Source: Cycas panzhihuaensis (Eukaryota; Cycadophyta). Taken from it: a stretch of DNA of 64,000 bases. This document shows, piece by piece, positions 1-11,244 of the stretch. The stretch covers positions 58,163,741 to 58,227,740 of the forward strand of contig CM041465.1 in the NCBI GenBank assembly GCA_023213395.1. Direction: 5' to 3'. Position numbers and translations under genes: made by a program. The notes under the pieces are model-generated. The model saw only the letters and a list, made by a program, of their open reading frames with translations, did not search any database and was not told the DNA's origin. The stretch's first letter is position 1; the number at the start of each line of letters is the position of its first letter.

Positions 1-2493
1 CTTTTTAGAGTTTTGTTCCTGCTCTGGTCTCTGCTCTTCTTCTTCTTGAGTAGTGTCGAGATCACCTATTTGATTGATGTCAGGTGTTTTTTGATTTAAA
101 GTTTCACTTCCAGTTTCAACATCTTCTGAAGTAATTACAAATCCCTCATCTGGTTGAACTACATTCAACTTTTTATTATCTATGTCCACTTCCTGATACT
201 CTGTTTTGGTGTGTCTTACCCCTTCATCAAATACCACATCTCTACTAACATACAGTTTGTTTGTTTTTGGATCAAGATACATGTATGCTTTTGAGCGATT
301 ACTGTACCCACCCATTATACACTTTATGCTTTTGTTATCTAACTTGGCTCTTTTTTTGGTCAAGAATGTGTACATAAGCTTTGCAACCAAAGACTCTAAG
401 ATGACTTACATCTGGTTTATGTCTGATCCATGCTTCTTTAGGTGTCACCTTGTTCAGTGCTTGAGTTGGACTCCTATTGATTAGATACACAGTTGTATTG
501 ACCGCTTCTGCCCAATACCTTTTTGGGGTTTCCTCATCATTTAACAAACTTCTAGCCATTTCTAAAATTGTTCTATTCATTCTCTCTGCTATACCATTTG
601 ACAGTGGTGTATAAGGAGTTGTGACTTGTCTATGGATTCCATGCAGTTTACAAAATTAAAAGAAATCTTTGAACACATATTCTCCTCCTCCATCAGAGCG
701 AACGCACTTGATTTTCTGACTGCATTCCAATTCCACTTCCACTTTAAATTCTTTAAAATAATCAAGTGCTTCTGACTTATTAAGCAAGAAATATACCCAT
801 GTTTTTCTAGAGAAATCATCAATGAAGGTTAGAAAGTACCGTGCACTGTTTATTAAAACCGACGTAAAGGGACCGCAAAGATCAATATGAACCAAATCCA
901 ATTTAGTTTGTGCTCACCATGTGCTTTTTGCAAAAGGAATCATGTGTTGTTTACCCATCATGTTGCTTTTGCATATGAATGAATTAAACAAAATATCAAG
1001 CAAACCATTCACCATTCTTGAATTTTTTAATCTTTCTAACCTATCATGTGAGATATGCCCATACTTCAAGTGCCACATTTCATTAACATCATTGCTTGCC
1101 ACAACAAGTGAGTTTACATCAAATATAGGTTTAGTGAGTCCTTTGTCATGCAACACAGGGGTAGAAAGAAACTTACAGAATTTGTTGCATTTCACCCCTT
1201 CAGTAATTACAATGCAATTCCTTTTCATATCTAGAATGTAACATTGACCATTTTCATCAAATATTGTTCTCAGTTTCTTTTCACTCAACTGGGATACTGA
1301 CAAAAGATTTTTCTTCATTCTTGGTACAAAAAGAACATTCCCTATCCGTTGAATTTTTCCATCAATTTTTATGGCTATCTGACCAATCCCTTTTGTGTGA
1401 AGGGAAAAGTTATCTCCTAATTCCACAAGCTTATTAAGATCATATAGTTTTAGAATTTCAAACCATTCTTCAACTCCAATCATGCGGTGGGAAGCTCCTG
1501 AATCAACATACCAATTTTTTGTGGCACTGGAATTGGCAACTAGTGCTGATACAAAAGCAGCCTCAACTTCATCCTCCATTGAATCTTGTTCTTTGTTGTA
1601 GTTGTTTGATATCTGCTTTCCTTTTTGAATCTTTGCTTGCCTTTTGTAGCATTGATATGGGTAGTGCCCAGTTTGTCCGCAGTGATAACAGACATCAAAA
1701 GCCCTACAAGTACTTGAAAAATGACCAGATTTGCCACAGTTGAAGCAAACCCTAGCATCACATGGGGGAGTAACTCTTCCTTGTCCTCTTCCTTCAACCC
1801 AAAGATGCCAATTGGTGTTCTGCCTCACATTCTTAGATTATATTGACGTCGTCATCGACCTCCTAAGTTCAATTTGGTGACAAGTGTTTCTTCTATCTCG
1901 GCATCTTCTTCATACCTTTGGTTCCTTTATTCTTGGCTAAGCATGTGACCTGTAAGAACATCAAAGGTCATGGTAGTTGTTTGTCCTCCACCTATTAACA
2001 TATTGACCATGTTGTCAAATGATTTTAGTAACTTGTTGAGTATGAGATGTATCAATTCAATATCAGTTACTTTATCTCCTACTGTGAGGAGTGCATTTTT
2101 GACATTGGTCAATTTGCCTATGAACTTAGAAATTGTCTGGCCCTCTCTCATTCTAAGCTTATATAGTTCCTCCCTGAGAGCAACTATTTTGATTTTATTT
2201 TTCTGACTAAACATGGAGGATATTGTTTTCCAAATTTCATGGGCACTTTCAACACCATCTACATAGGTTAACAGAGAATCCGAGTTTGAAAGTTTGAGAA
2301 CAAATATAGCAATGTTGTTCCTTTTTCCCTAATTCCTCAGATCCACTATGTCTGTGGGTTGTTTTTCATTGCCAGTGGTGATTTTCCAAGCATGCTTTGC
2401 TCTTAAGAGACCCTCAATCTTTATTTTCCAAATGCTAAAGTTCATTTTAGTCAGTTTATCAGCTTCAGGCAATGCTACAACAGAAGAGGCCAT
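1..2493 (-). pseudogene. Copia-A gag-protease-integrase polyprotein, broken
   Basis: Retrotransposon polyprotein. Gag starts at an ATG at 2493 (MASSVVALPEADKL) and is cut by an in-frame TAG near 2329. It resumes at about 2214-1927. A segment read from 1828 carries two CCHC fingers (CFNCGKSGHFSSTC near 1747, CYHCGQTGHYPYQC near 1690), then the aspartic protease site DSGAS near 1504, then GAG-pre-integrase with WHLKYGH and a Cys pair. Integrase follows in another frame (DLCGP near 890, SDGGGEY near 690, MNRTILEMA at 580). The protein is interrupted near 2329, 1900, 914 and 600, so this copy cannot make an intact polyprotein. The remaining pol lies outside the window. Confidence 0.88.
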
Positions 2494-3216
2494 GATTGAA
2501 TTATGAAAGCACAGAAAAATATCTGAGAAACTCAATTGCAAGGCTGTACGGTCGTACAGTGTACGAAAAAGTGTGAATTTTTGCAGGCATACAGGTTTAA
2601 CAAAAGAGGGGTCCAAATCGAAGTATTTGATAAGAGTCCAAATGTACAATTATTTTTCTCAGATGATGTTTGGTTTGATCAAAAACTCAGGTTGAAGTTC
2701 AGACTAGCAGCTAGGGCTGAAAGTGAAAAATACTTCAAACGAAAAAAATAGTCTGAATCTGCCTTCAAAATTGGTCTCAAAAGATTCGTATTAAAGAGAG
2801 GATCAGATTGATATAGGTTTTACCCGAATTAATTGAGCCATATAGAAGAAAAGAGCAAAATTCTTCTTAAACCCACACCTCTGGAAAATGGGTCAAAACC
2901 CCCTCAAAATGGCTTCAAATCAGGTTGCACCTTTGGAGAGAAGTGACATCCGTACTACTACGATCCTACTAGTGAAATTTAGGAGCAATCTGAGCACTTT
3001 GATTTTTTTAATGTCTGTACAATGTCTGTACCATATTCGTACACTTGTTCTTTCGTGAAATTTGTCTTCTGAGATAACTTATGCTTCAATTTGATTATTC
3101 TCCTTTAATGATTTGATTCTCTAGACTAACTTTTGTCAATTTTTCTCAAAACCCTAATGAATTCCTTATCCAAATTCAGACAAAAACTTGATTCTTGATT
3201 AGACGGTCGTAAACCT

Positions 3217-3228
3217 ACTCTGACGCCA
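3217..3228 (-). promoter_or_regulatory. Copia-A primer binding site
   Basis: Minus strand reads TGGCGTCAGAGT directly inside the LTR. The plant initiator tRNA-Met consensus is TGGTATCAGAGC, so it is recognisable but mutated. Confidence 0.7.
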
Positions 3229-3444
3229 TGTAGAAAAAACTCTCAATGCTTCATTAATGAAAATGAATCTATAAATACATTACATCTTGTACAAGACAAA
3301 TGGCAACCGCTCAATGTGATCTTGCCACTTGTCACTCAAAGAGAAAAAGGGGAAATGATACATGACCCTCATAATGTATTTTGAATACACTTTACCTTTA
3401 CAATGTATGCTAGAAATATCGTAAATAGAACATTACTTCTAACA
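3229..3444 (-). repeat. Copia-A 5' LTR (216 bp)
   Basis: Bounded by TG and CA (plus strand TGTAGAAAA to TTCTAACA). It aligns over its length with the 220 bp LTR at 5099-5318. The primer site adjoins its internal edge. Its outer edge abuts truncated gag of Copia-A2 rather than host DNA, so it looks shared between two tandem units. Confidence 0.85.
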
Positions 3445-4366
3445 CTTCCTCCATTGAATCTCGATCTTTGCTGTAGTTTCCTGAGATCTACTTCCCTTTT
3501 TGGATTTCTACTCGCCTTTGGTAGCATTGATATGAGTAGTGTCCAGTTTGTCCGTAGTCATAGCAGACATCAAAAGCCCTACAATTACTTGAAAAATGAC
3601 CATATTTCCTGTAGTTGAAGTAGACCCTTCTGTTATGCAGAGGAGTGGCTCGTGCTCTTCCTCTTCCTTTAGTCCAACGACTTCTAATGCCAGTTGGTGC
3701 TCTGCCTCACATTCTAGGATTGTATTGGCCTCATCCTCAACCTCCTAAGTTTAATTTGGTGACGAGTGCTTCTTCCATCTTCTTCATATCTCTGGTTCTT
3801 TTGTTCTTGGCCAAGCATGTGACCTATAAGAATATCAAGAGTTATGGTAGTTGTTTGTCCTCCGCTTATTAACATGTTTACCATGTTATCATATGATTTT
3901 GATAACTTGTTGAGTATAAGATGTACCAATTTAGTATCAGTTACTTTATCTCTTGTTGTGAGGAGTGCATTTTTGACATTGGTTAGTTTGGCTGTAAAAT
4001 CAAAAATTGATTGGCCCTCTCTCATTCTAAGCTTATATAACTCTTCCCTGAGAGCAACTATTCTGGCTTCATTTTTACAGTTGAACATGGAGGACAATGT
4101 TTTCCAAATTTCACGGGCACTTTCAACACCATCAACACATGTTAAAAGACAATTTGAAATTGAAAGTTTGAGAACAGATACAGCATTATTATTCCTTTCT
4201 TCCTAGTTCAACATGTCTACTATGTCAATGGGCTATTTTTCTTTCCCAGTTGTGATTTTCCAAGCATGCTTTGCTCTCAAGAGGCCCTTAGTTTTTATTT
4301 TCCTGATGCTAAAATTCAATTCAGTCAATTTATCAACTTCAGGCAAATCTATAGTAGAAGAAGCAT
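3445..4366 (-). pseudogene. Copia-A2 gag remnant
   Basis: Homologous to the Copia-A and Copia-C gag. The expected start is the ATG at 4366, but a one-base deletion right after it shifts the frame. Gag text then reads through SSTIDLPEVDKLTELNFSI, a stop near 4230, and a long open part 4097-3714 containing ARIVALREELYKLRMREGQ. Traces of two Cys/His finger segments are visible near 3600-3510 before the junction with the LTR. Non-functional. Confidence 0.8.
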
Positions 4367-5086
4367 GATTGAATGATAAAGGCAAAGGAAATTATTAGAA
4401 AAACTCAATTGTAGGGTCGTACAGTCGTACAATGTATGAAAATGTACAAATTTATTGCACGTGTACGAGTTTCAAAGATCAAGGGTCCAAATCAAAGTAC
4501 TCAACAAGAGGATTTCAAATGTACAATTTTTTTCCAAAAGATGTCTGGTTTGTTCAGAAATGGAGGTCGAAGTTCTGCCTGACAGCTAGGGCTGAAAATA
4601 AAAATTGCTTCAAATTAAAAAAAAAACTTCAAATTTGCCTTCAAATTTGGTCTTAAAAGATTCATATTGACGAGAGGATCAGATTGATGTATGCATTACC
4701 CAGATTGAATCAGCCATTTTAAAGAAAAGAGCAGAGTCCTCAAAACCATGCCTCTGGAAAATGGGCCAAAACCCCTTCGAAATGGCCTCAAATCACTTCA
4801 TGCCTTTAAAGAAAAGTGACGTCCGTACTCCTACGATCTTGCTGGTGAAATTTGGGAGCGATCTGAGAACTTTGAATTTTTACATCCATACAATGCCTGT
4901 ACGATGTTCGTACACCAGTTCTTTTGTCAAATTCATCTTCTAAGATGATGTATACTTCAGATTGATTGGTTTGCTTTAGAAATTTGATTCTCTAGACTAA
5001 CTCTTATTGATTTCTCTCAAAGCCCTAATGGCCTCCTTGCCCAAATTCAGACAAAAAATTGATCCTTGACCAAGCGGTCGTAACTC

Positions 5087-5098
5087 ACTCTGATACCA
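5087..5098 (-). promoter_or_regulatory. Copia-A2 primer binding site
   Basis: Minus strand TGGTATCAGAGT, eleven of twelve bases matching the plant initiator tRNA-Met primer site, abutting the LTR. Confidence 0.85.
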
Positions 5099-5318
5099 TG
5101 TAAGAAGGACCTCAAGTTGATTTATTAATGAGAATGAATCCTCTATAAATACATTACAACTTGTACAGGACAAATGGCAACCGCTCAATGTGATCTTGCC
5201 ATTTGTCACTCAAAGAGAAAAAAGGGGAATGATACATGACCCTCATAAAGTGTCTTAGATATACTTTACCTTTACAAAGTATTTTAGAAGTATCCTAGAT
5301 AAAACATTACTTCCAACA
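5099..5318 (-). repeat. Copia-A2 5' LTR (220 bp)
   Basis: TG...CA termini. Aligns with the LTR at 3229-3444. A clear tRNA-Met primer site lies just inside. The bases beyond its outer edge are GCGAC; the matching target duplication would be left of the window if one composite insertion occurred. Confidence 0.85.
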
Positions 5319-6934
5319 GCGACAAATCAAGCACATGGGCACTTGGAATGGATAGGAATGACTTAAGGAACAACTCTAGGAGGTGAAATGCTAAGAATAT
5401 TCAGGGAATGTTTGGAATAGTTAGAATAGTTATAGCACTAAAAAGTAACTCTCAATGAACGGTTGTAACACTACAGTAGAATGGGAATGGTTAGAAGGGG
5501 ACGGGAAGAGTTAGTTCAAAACAAAAACAATTAGTCTAGAATGGGAACAATTGGAAAGCAAAGGGGTATAGCTATAATAGAAACGATACAGGCATTCTAT
5601 AGGCATTCAAATGTATGGAATGACACCAATGGCTCAAGATGTATTAAGTTGTAATAGCCATTTATTATGAAAAGTTAAGAGACATATATTAATGGTTGTA
5701 CCTTTTGGTCAAATGGTCACCTATTTGAGTACTTATAGGTACTTTCTCACCCAAATTTGATGCGAGAGTTGAATTATTCAAGTATACCCATGATAATAGG
5801 TATCATATGCATTGTACTTGGTCATCATTTAATAGATCATGAGTTATGAGGAACATATAAGCAACGTGATATGTTATGAGTATGGGTGTATGAATGTTTC
5901 TATGCATATCATTGTGCATGAGGACTAACATGTAGCAATCAACCCACTAAAGACACCGAGTATAAGTCACGAGGTCATTAGGAGACAACTAAGGCCAAAT
6001 TGAAGTAGACACATGGTAGAAGCACGAACAGGCAACCTTGGGATAATTGGTGTGTTGAGCTTCAATCCATAATGGTTTTGTTGTCAACTTCCTAAATTGA
6101 TGAAACAAATCTTAGTCTTGTCAAGGGAGAGCATATGTCGAAAATGTCATGATTATGGTGGGCTCTAACAAAATCCTCAATAACTAGTGGATCTTCTAAT
6201 GCCACCAAAGTTACCTTTGAATAAAAGAATAGTAGAGTCAAGTTGATAAGGCAAATATGATGGGCCAAGGAGCATAAAATTTAGAGTTGAAAAGGAGTAT
6301 ACCATCATGAGGCGAGACTAGGATTATGTTTGTCAATAAGTCAACAAATGGCAAATTATGGACACCCTTAACTACCAATAGTGAATTGGTATTCGAAGTA
6401 AACTCCAAAGCATAGCAAACCCATCTATTGAACCTTGACAGGGCACCAACAAAGGTAAAGGGAAACCCTAATTAGGTGGAGACAACAAGTTCGAAGAGAA
6501 TGCACAGAAACGAGGACAAGACAATGGAAGGTCCTAATGTACAATGGGAAAATTAGTTCCTAAGGAAGTTTTGTTGGCACACCTCTAGAGCTGGGAGACA
6601 ATACTTTTTTAATAGTGACATAAGTTGTCTAGATAGTAGGAGTGGACATAATAATATACTTAAAGACACTACAGAGTAATCCATTGTTCAAGGCCTGTGG
6701 GAAATCAAGACCAAATATGCTAGTAACAACCATAAGTTAATATGCTAGTGATAAACACTCTAGGTATAGACACACTAGCCAAAATGGGAAAGCCTGCACT
6801 ACCAGTAGTCTATCATAACAACATTGCCCTAAGCCATTTAATGTTTGATGGCTCTATGGATGCATTGAAACACATGTATCTATTCAAGAATATGATAGTT
6901 ATACGTGACATTAAGGGAAAGATTATATCAAAGG
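5319..6934. other. Unassigned AT-rich DNA
   Basis: No open frame, motif or repeat family recognised. Part of 5330-5600 is purine-rich with loose repetition of GGAATGG and TTAG. Probably very old transposon or host DNA. Confidence 0.5.
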
Positions 6935-8296
6935 TCGTTTCTTATGCACACTATAGGCTCTAGGATCCTTCAAAGAGAAAGATTGTAATAAATAGGGATG
7001 TTCTATTTGATGAGAGAATTATTCCCATTGTAAATGCTAATACTAAAGAAGTGAAGAATGAAATTGATGAAAGGAGTGAAGAGAGTGAGGACATTCCTGT
7101 AAATGTGCCATCTTCCTCCTCTCCTCTTAAAAAGTTGCACGAATGGTATATTCAAACCATCAAAGATTTCAAAGTTGGTAACATTAATATTGATGCAGAT
7201 GCTCAAACATAGAGCAAGGTCAATTATGCCTTGATGTCAAATGTCTTAAACACTAATGAGCCCAATTCATTTGCCGAAGCTAAGGATGCATCTCATTGAC
7301 AGTCAGCTATGTAGGAGTATGACTCCATTCTTAAAAACAACACATGGAATCTTGTTGAGCTTCCTTCAAATAAGAAGGCTATTGGTTGTAGATGAATGTA
7401 CAAAGTGAAGTATCAAATTGATGGTGTTATTAACAAATACAGGGCTCGACTTGTGGCCAGGGGATGTGTACAGACTGAAGGTGTAGATTTTGAAAAAACT
7501 TTTGCACCTATAACCAAAACAACTACCATCTAAATACTAGTAAATCTTGTAGAACTGTTAATACAAAATAACAAGAATGGAGAACCTAAAATGAAGAGAT
7601 CCATTACCAACTAACATGAAAATTACTTTCATGCTAGTGATAAATTTCAAACATAATCATCTCTCATTAACTTTTACAATGCACTGTACATGCATAAATA
7701 CAACTTCAAAAAAGAATCTAAATCCTCTCTACTAGACACAAGTGATGTGAGAGTTACAACCCCCAATGACTCATCACTCACATAACAATAAAATAAACTA
7801 AACCTAATATGATACAAAACTTTAAAGGGAGGCTCATAACCAAAGTTATAAGCCATAAATAAATATTAACATCAACAAATCGTACATTTCATTTTGGTTG
7901 GGAACTCCACTAGATAGATGTCAAAAGTGCTTTCCTTCATGACATTTTTAATGAGGAGGTTTATGTGTAGCAACGCAAAGGATTTATGTAGGTTGGTAAG
8001 GAGCATCTTGTATGCAAGTTGAAGAAAGCCTTATATAGGCTTAAATAGGCACCAAGGGTGTGGTATTCGCGCATTGATGATTTCCTCATTTTTTTGGGGT
8101 TCACTAAATATGAATCAAATCACTTTATTCGAGAGCAAGTGTAGTACAAAGCAATTGAGTCGATCTATCGTCCAACTAAGGATCAACTTGCTAACATTCT
8201 CACCAAGGCATTGAGTTGTGAGAAATTCAAGAGGTTCAAAAAGCTCTTATTTGTGAGAGATAATAAATTATGCATTATGAAGAGGGTTAAAAATAA
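6935..8296 (+). pseudogene. Copia-B integrase-RT-RNase H remnant
   Basis: The integrase tail reads YRL-stop-DPSKRKIVINRDVLFDE (about 6950-7016). RT starts at LHEWYIQTIKDF (7135) and runs through NTWNLVELPSNKKAIGCR and YRARLVARG to FAPITKTTTI (about 7530). After the insert it continues DVKSAFLHD, EEVYV, CKLKKALYRLK and APRVWYSRIDDF (7917-8075). It then jumps to RNase H end text RPTKDQLANILTKALS (8170-8218). The RT YVDD region and most of RNase H are deleted. Stops fall at usual Trp or Gln codons: TGA for Trp in KNNTW-region text near 7297, TAG for Gln near 7316, 7966 and 8045. Confidence 0.75.
7534..7885. other. Unidentified insert in Copia-B RT
   Basis: RT homology stops after ACTACCATC near 7533 and resumes at CATTTTGGTTGG near 7885. 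The intervening bases replace about 30 expected bases and show no coding signal, terminal inverted repeats or target duplication that I can see. It may be a small non-autonomous transposon or a replacement. Confidence 0.45.
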
Positions 8297-8674
8297 TGTT
8301 TAATTATTGCTCATTCTTTTCTTCGAGTTAGTTGATGAGCCATATTAGGCAGGTTCTCTCAAGAGTCGTATTTCTATATTTGTTCTCTCACAATTAAGAG
8401 CATGCATGAGTTGTACCTTGATCTTTCCTTGCTTTTTGCTTTATTCTTTGCTCACACTCTCACTATTAATGAGTAATCTTACTCTCATCAATTGATTCAA
8501 TTTATCAATTCAATGAAACGATTGATTGATTCAAGGAGAGTAGATTGGGAGCTTATTGTATTCATTTGTGATCTAATGCAAGATTATTTCTTGTATATCA
8601 TTGTGCAATTGTGATCTTGTCTTTCTCTTATTTACCCATTACTTTTCACTATGATTTCATTCATATTTCCAACA
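8297..8674 (+). repeat. Putative Copia-B 3' LTR
   Basis: Starts TGTTTAATT, about 14 bases after the purine tract AGAGGG, and ends TTTCCAACA, giving TG...CA ends and about 378 bp. No second copy in the window, so the boundaries rest on position and termini only. Confidence 0.45.
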
Positions 8675-9209
8675 ATGTTTACTCCTTGTAATAGTGGTAA
8701 CATAGTAAATATGTATTTAAAAAGTTGTTACAGTTGTCTAGCATGTTTGACACTTGTCACTCATGCATTTCATGTATTCTCTTTAAATACTTGTATCGTT
8801 CTCTCTTGTATAATCAAGAAATAGAGATCATTTTCTTCTTTCTTGCCTATTGTAATTCTTTCAACCTCAAAGTTTGAAAATATTCTAAAGTCTTCTTTTA
8901 AAAGTGCAATTAAATTTAACATGTTGTTAAATATAAAGAAAATTTCACAAATACTTCTAACTCAAGAGGCAATAAAATCTTTGAAATGATTTAAATATCA
9001 ACAACAAACTATGAATTTCAAACAACTAACTTCAATGTGTTGGAAATAAAGTCACCAAGTTGCATAGCATTTCTCCCAAATAACTAGATTTGAAGCACAG
9101 TTACTAAGAAGTTGCATATAAACTTCTAATATAGATTTATGTAGCTTTAATGGATATAATAGCTCTATATAAATTGAAGCTAGTCTATGTTAGATCCTCC
9201 AACGATGGT
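8675..9209. other. Unassigned AT-rich DNA
   Basis: Flank between Copia-B and Copia-C. No coding signal. The stretch 8676-8863 has some LTR-like character (TG start, TTTAAATAC, ends TTTCA) but no matching copy or target duplication. Confidence 0.4.
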
Positions 9210-9411
9210 TGTTGGATATACTATTTTATCTAGAGACCCACTTTGTATGTAACTTAAGACACTCACCACTTGGACACGTGTCAGTTAGACATGTAGCAGT
9301 TACATTTAATTCCAAAGGAGTTACAACTCCAACTTGTATAAATTTCCATTCAGTTGATCAATAAGCATTGAAGCATTTAGTTCTGTTCATTTGTGTCTTA
9401 GAATTCTATCA
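9210..9411 (+). repeat. Copia-C 5' LTR (202 bp)
   Basis: TGTTGGATA to TTCTATCA. The TG...CA ends, adjacent primer site and external ATGGT fix both boundaries. Confidence 0.93.
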
Positions 9412-9423
9412 TGGTGTCAGAGC
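9412..9423 (+). promoter_or_regulatory. Copia-C primer binding site
   Basis: TGGTGTCAGAGC, one mismatch to the tRNA-Met primer consensus, starts right after the LTR. Confidence 0.9.
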
Positions 9424-9590
9424 AAGTCATCCTATCTGATTGAGAGAGGGTTGTGCCAGTGATTCAAGTTGTGTCCAAGCAAGATAGAGGTAGAATAACT
9501 GTGTGAAACATTGAAGAAGTCTAGAAAGCAAGAAGGAGGCAGCTGAAGCCCAGTCCAGAATCAAAACAAAGAAGAGAAGAATTTTGACTG

Positions 9591-9630
9591 TGTACGGACA
9601 CAGTACGGAACCGTACGGACCTATACGGAC
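9591..9630 (+). promoter_or_regulatory. Copia-C leader GTAC cluster 1
   Basis: Four closely spaced TACGG units, three with GTAC (TGTACGG, AGTACGG, CGTACGG, TATACGG), about 180 bases after the primer site. Equivalent clusters sit at about the same place in Copia-A, A2 and D. Confidence 0.6.
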
Positions 9631-10050
9631 AAAAAATTGAAGTGCTCAAAATGAACTGAAATTTGGCCAGAAGGTAGATTAGACCATCCTCGTCATCTTT
9701 CTCTATTGCACGAAGTCATCAGGAGCCGTTTCGAAGGGGTTTTACCCAAGTTTCAGAAGGGCGTGGGTCTAGAGACACAGGTATCCAAAAACCTCCGTTT
9801 TCTCTCGATTTTCTCTCTGAAAACTTTCATAAACTCTCTGTATACTCTGTACGCCCCCATTGTGACTGATTTTAACCGATTTAAATGAGTGATTTGATTG
9901 ATATGAGCTTTTTTTTCAAAAAAAAAACTAACCGCCAAGATTGCTTTCAGACTGTTTTTCTCCCAAACCAAGGACCGTCTTAGAAAAATAATTTCAGATC
10001 TGGAATCCTCTCGTCACCAGCTTTCTTTTGAGGTATAGTTTGCCTTCATC

Positions 10051-10093
10051 TGTACACCTTTAGTACTGTATGAAAATCTGTACCGTTGTACGG
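10051..10093 (+). promoter_or_regulatory. Copia-C leader GTAC cluster 2
   Basis: TGTAC, AGTAC, TGTACCG and TGTACGG within 43 bases, ending about 35 bases before the gag ATG. Counterparts occur at 2545-2566, 4416-4470 and 43061-43111. Confidence 0.6.
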
Positions 10094-10128
10094 CCTAGGA
10101 CATCTGCAACTTGTTTTTTGTGTCCATA

Positions 10129-11244
10129 ATGTCTTCTTCTATCTTGGCTCTCTCTGATTCAGACAAGCTCACTGACAACAATTACCATATATGGAAAATC
10201 AAAATAGAAACCCTTTTGAGAGCCAAAAATGCTTGGCAAATAGCTCTTGAAAAGGAAGACAAGCCCAAAATAGCTGGGGCAGATCTAACAAGCTGGGAAG
10301 AACGGGATAGTGCTGGAGTAATAGTGCTTAAGTTATCCATTTCTGACCCGCTACTTGTGTATGTGAAAAACTTAACCACTACTGCTTAAATCTAGAAGTG
10401 CTTTGAAAAATTGTATGGTCAAAAGAATAAAGCTAGAATAGTGGCACTCAAGGAGGAATTAATCAAGATACACATGAAAGAAATTGAAACTGCGACTGAA
10501 TTCATGCACAAAGTCATATCCTTGTGGAATGATCTACTTAGTGCAGGATCTGCAATTTCTGATTCTGAACTGGTTGAAATGGTGGCCAATAAATTGCCTA
10601 AATCCTTCGATGTCACAATTAACACTATTACAAATAATGATCAAATAGCAACAATGACATTGGACACACTCACAGGACTACTCCTAAGGTAGGAACAAAG
10701 AAATAGAAGACTCTGCAGAACTTGAAGATGCCTTTGTATCCAGACTAAATCTAGGAACCAGAGGAAGAAGCAGAGGACGAGGAAGGGCTCCAGAGTTCAG
10801 AGCCCAGTCACGAGGAAGATGGCAAGATTCGTGAGGAAGAGGATGCATCTTAGCGCCAAGACTATGCTACAACTGTGGTAAGACCGGTCATTTTGCAAGT
10901 TCCTATAGAGCATTTGATCTGTGTTATCATTGTGGCCAAGCAGGACACTTTCCATACCAATGCCCAACTAGGAGAGCTGACATTCAGAAAGGTAAAAGAC
11001 CCATTGGCAATTACAGCAAGGAACAAAATGAAGAAGAAGAGGAGGAGACCGCATTCATCATTGCTCTTGCCGCATCTCTCCAAGATAAAGACATGTGGTA
11101 CATCAACGCAAGAGCATCGCGTCACATGACCAACTAGGAGGAGTGGTTTGAAACCTTGCAACCTTATGCCTCAGACAAATCTATGGAGCTAGGAGATAAA
11201 TATCCCCTCAACATCAAGGGTGTAGGAACCATTGATGTAGAACT
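10129..11244 (+). pseudogene. Copia-C gag and protease, broken
   Basis: Gag starts at ATG 10129 (MSSSILALSDSDKLTDNNY), chosen over an upstream in-frame ATG because it aligns with the Copia-A start. Stops: TAA near 10387, TAG near 10394 and TAG near 10690, all at family Gln or Trp codons. The two CCHC fingers read CYNCGKTGHFAS (near 10866, last Cys changed) and CYHCGQAGHFPYQC (near 10921). The protease site, DSGAS in the family, reads NARAS near 11104, losing the catalytic Asp. The frame then enters ELGDKYPLNIKGVGTIDVEL and is cut by Gypsy-1. Confidence 0.87.

Larger units (their letters stand above)
1..3444 (-). mobile_element. Copia-A LTR retrotransposon, 3' part cut by window edge
   Basis: Ty1/Copia element read on the minus strand. 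From high to low coordinates it runs 5' LTR (3229-3444), degenerate tRNA-Met primer site, an untranslated leader of about 720 bases, gag, two CCHC fingers, protease, GAG-pre-integrase and integrase. Protease before integrase before the expected RT is the Copia order. RT, RNase H and the 3' LTR would lie left of base 1. Gag and leader match Copia-C and Copia-D closely enough to be one lineage. Family assignment is firm; the name is mine. Confidence 0.9.
3445..5318 (-). mobile_element. Copia-A2, gag-only truncated copy
   Basis: Minus-strand unit with 5' LTR 5099-5318, primer site, leader and gag, ending abruptly in the zinc-finger region at 3445 where LTR 3229-3444 begins. Protease, integrase, RT, RNase H and the polypurine tract are missing. 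With the shared LTR the order is LTR, truncated internal region, LTR, Copia-A internal region. That arrangement is expected after unequal recombination between LTRs plus an internal deletion. Confidence 0.8.
6935..8674 (+). mobile_element. Copia-B, 5'-truncated relic with 3' LTR
   Basis: Plus-strand Copia 3' end: the integrase/RT linker, RT with a large internal loss, the tail of RNase H, a short purine tract, then a putative 3' LTR at 8297-8674. No 5' LTR, gag or protease. An unidentified segment of about 350 bases at 7534-7885 splits the RT. Confidence 0.75.

Noticed and set aside
8676-8863. Possible solo LTR after Copia-B
   Set aside because: TG start and TATA-like text, but no target duplication and no second copy; the boundary of the 378 bp Copia-B LTR at 8674 explains the TG.
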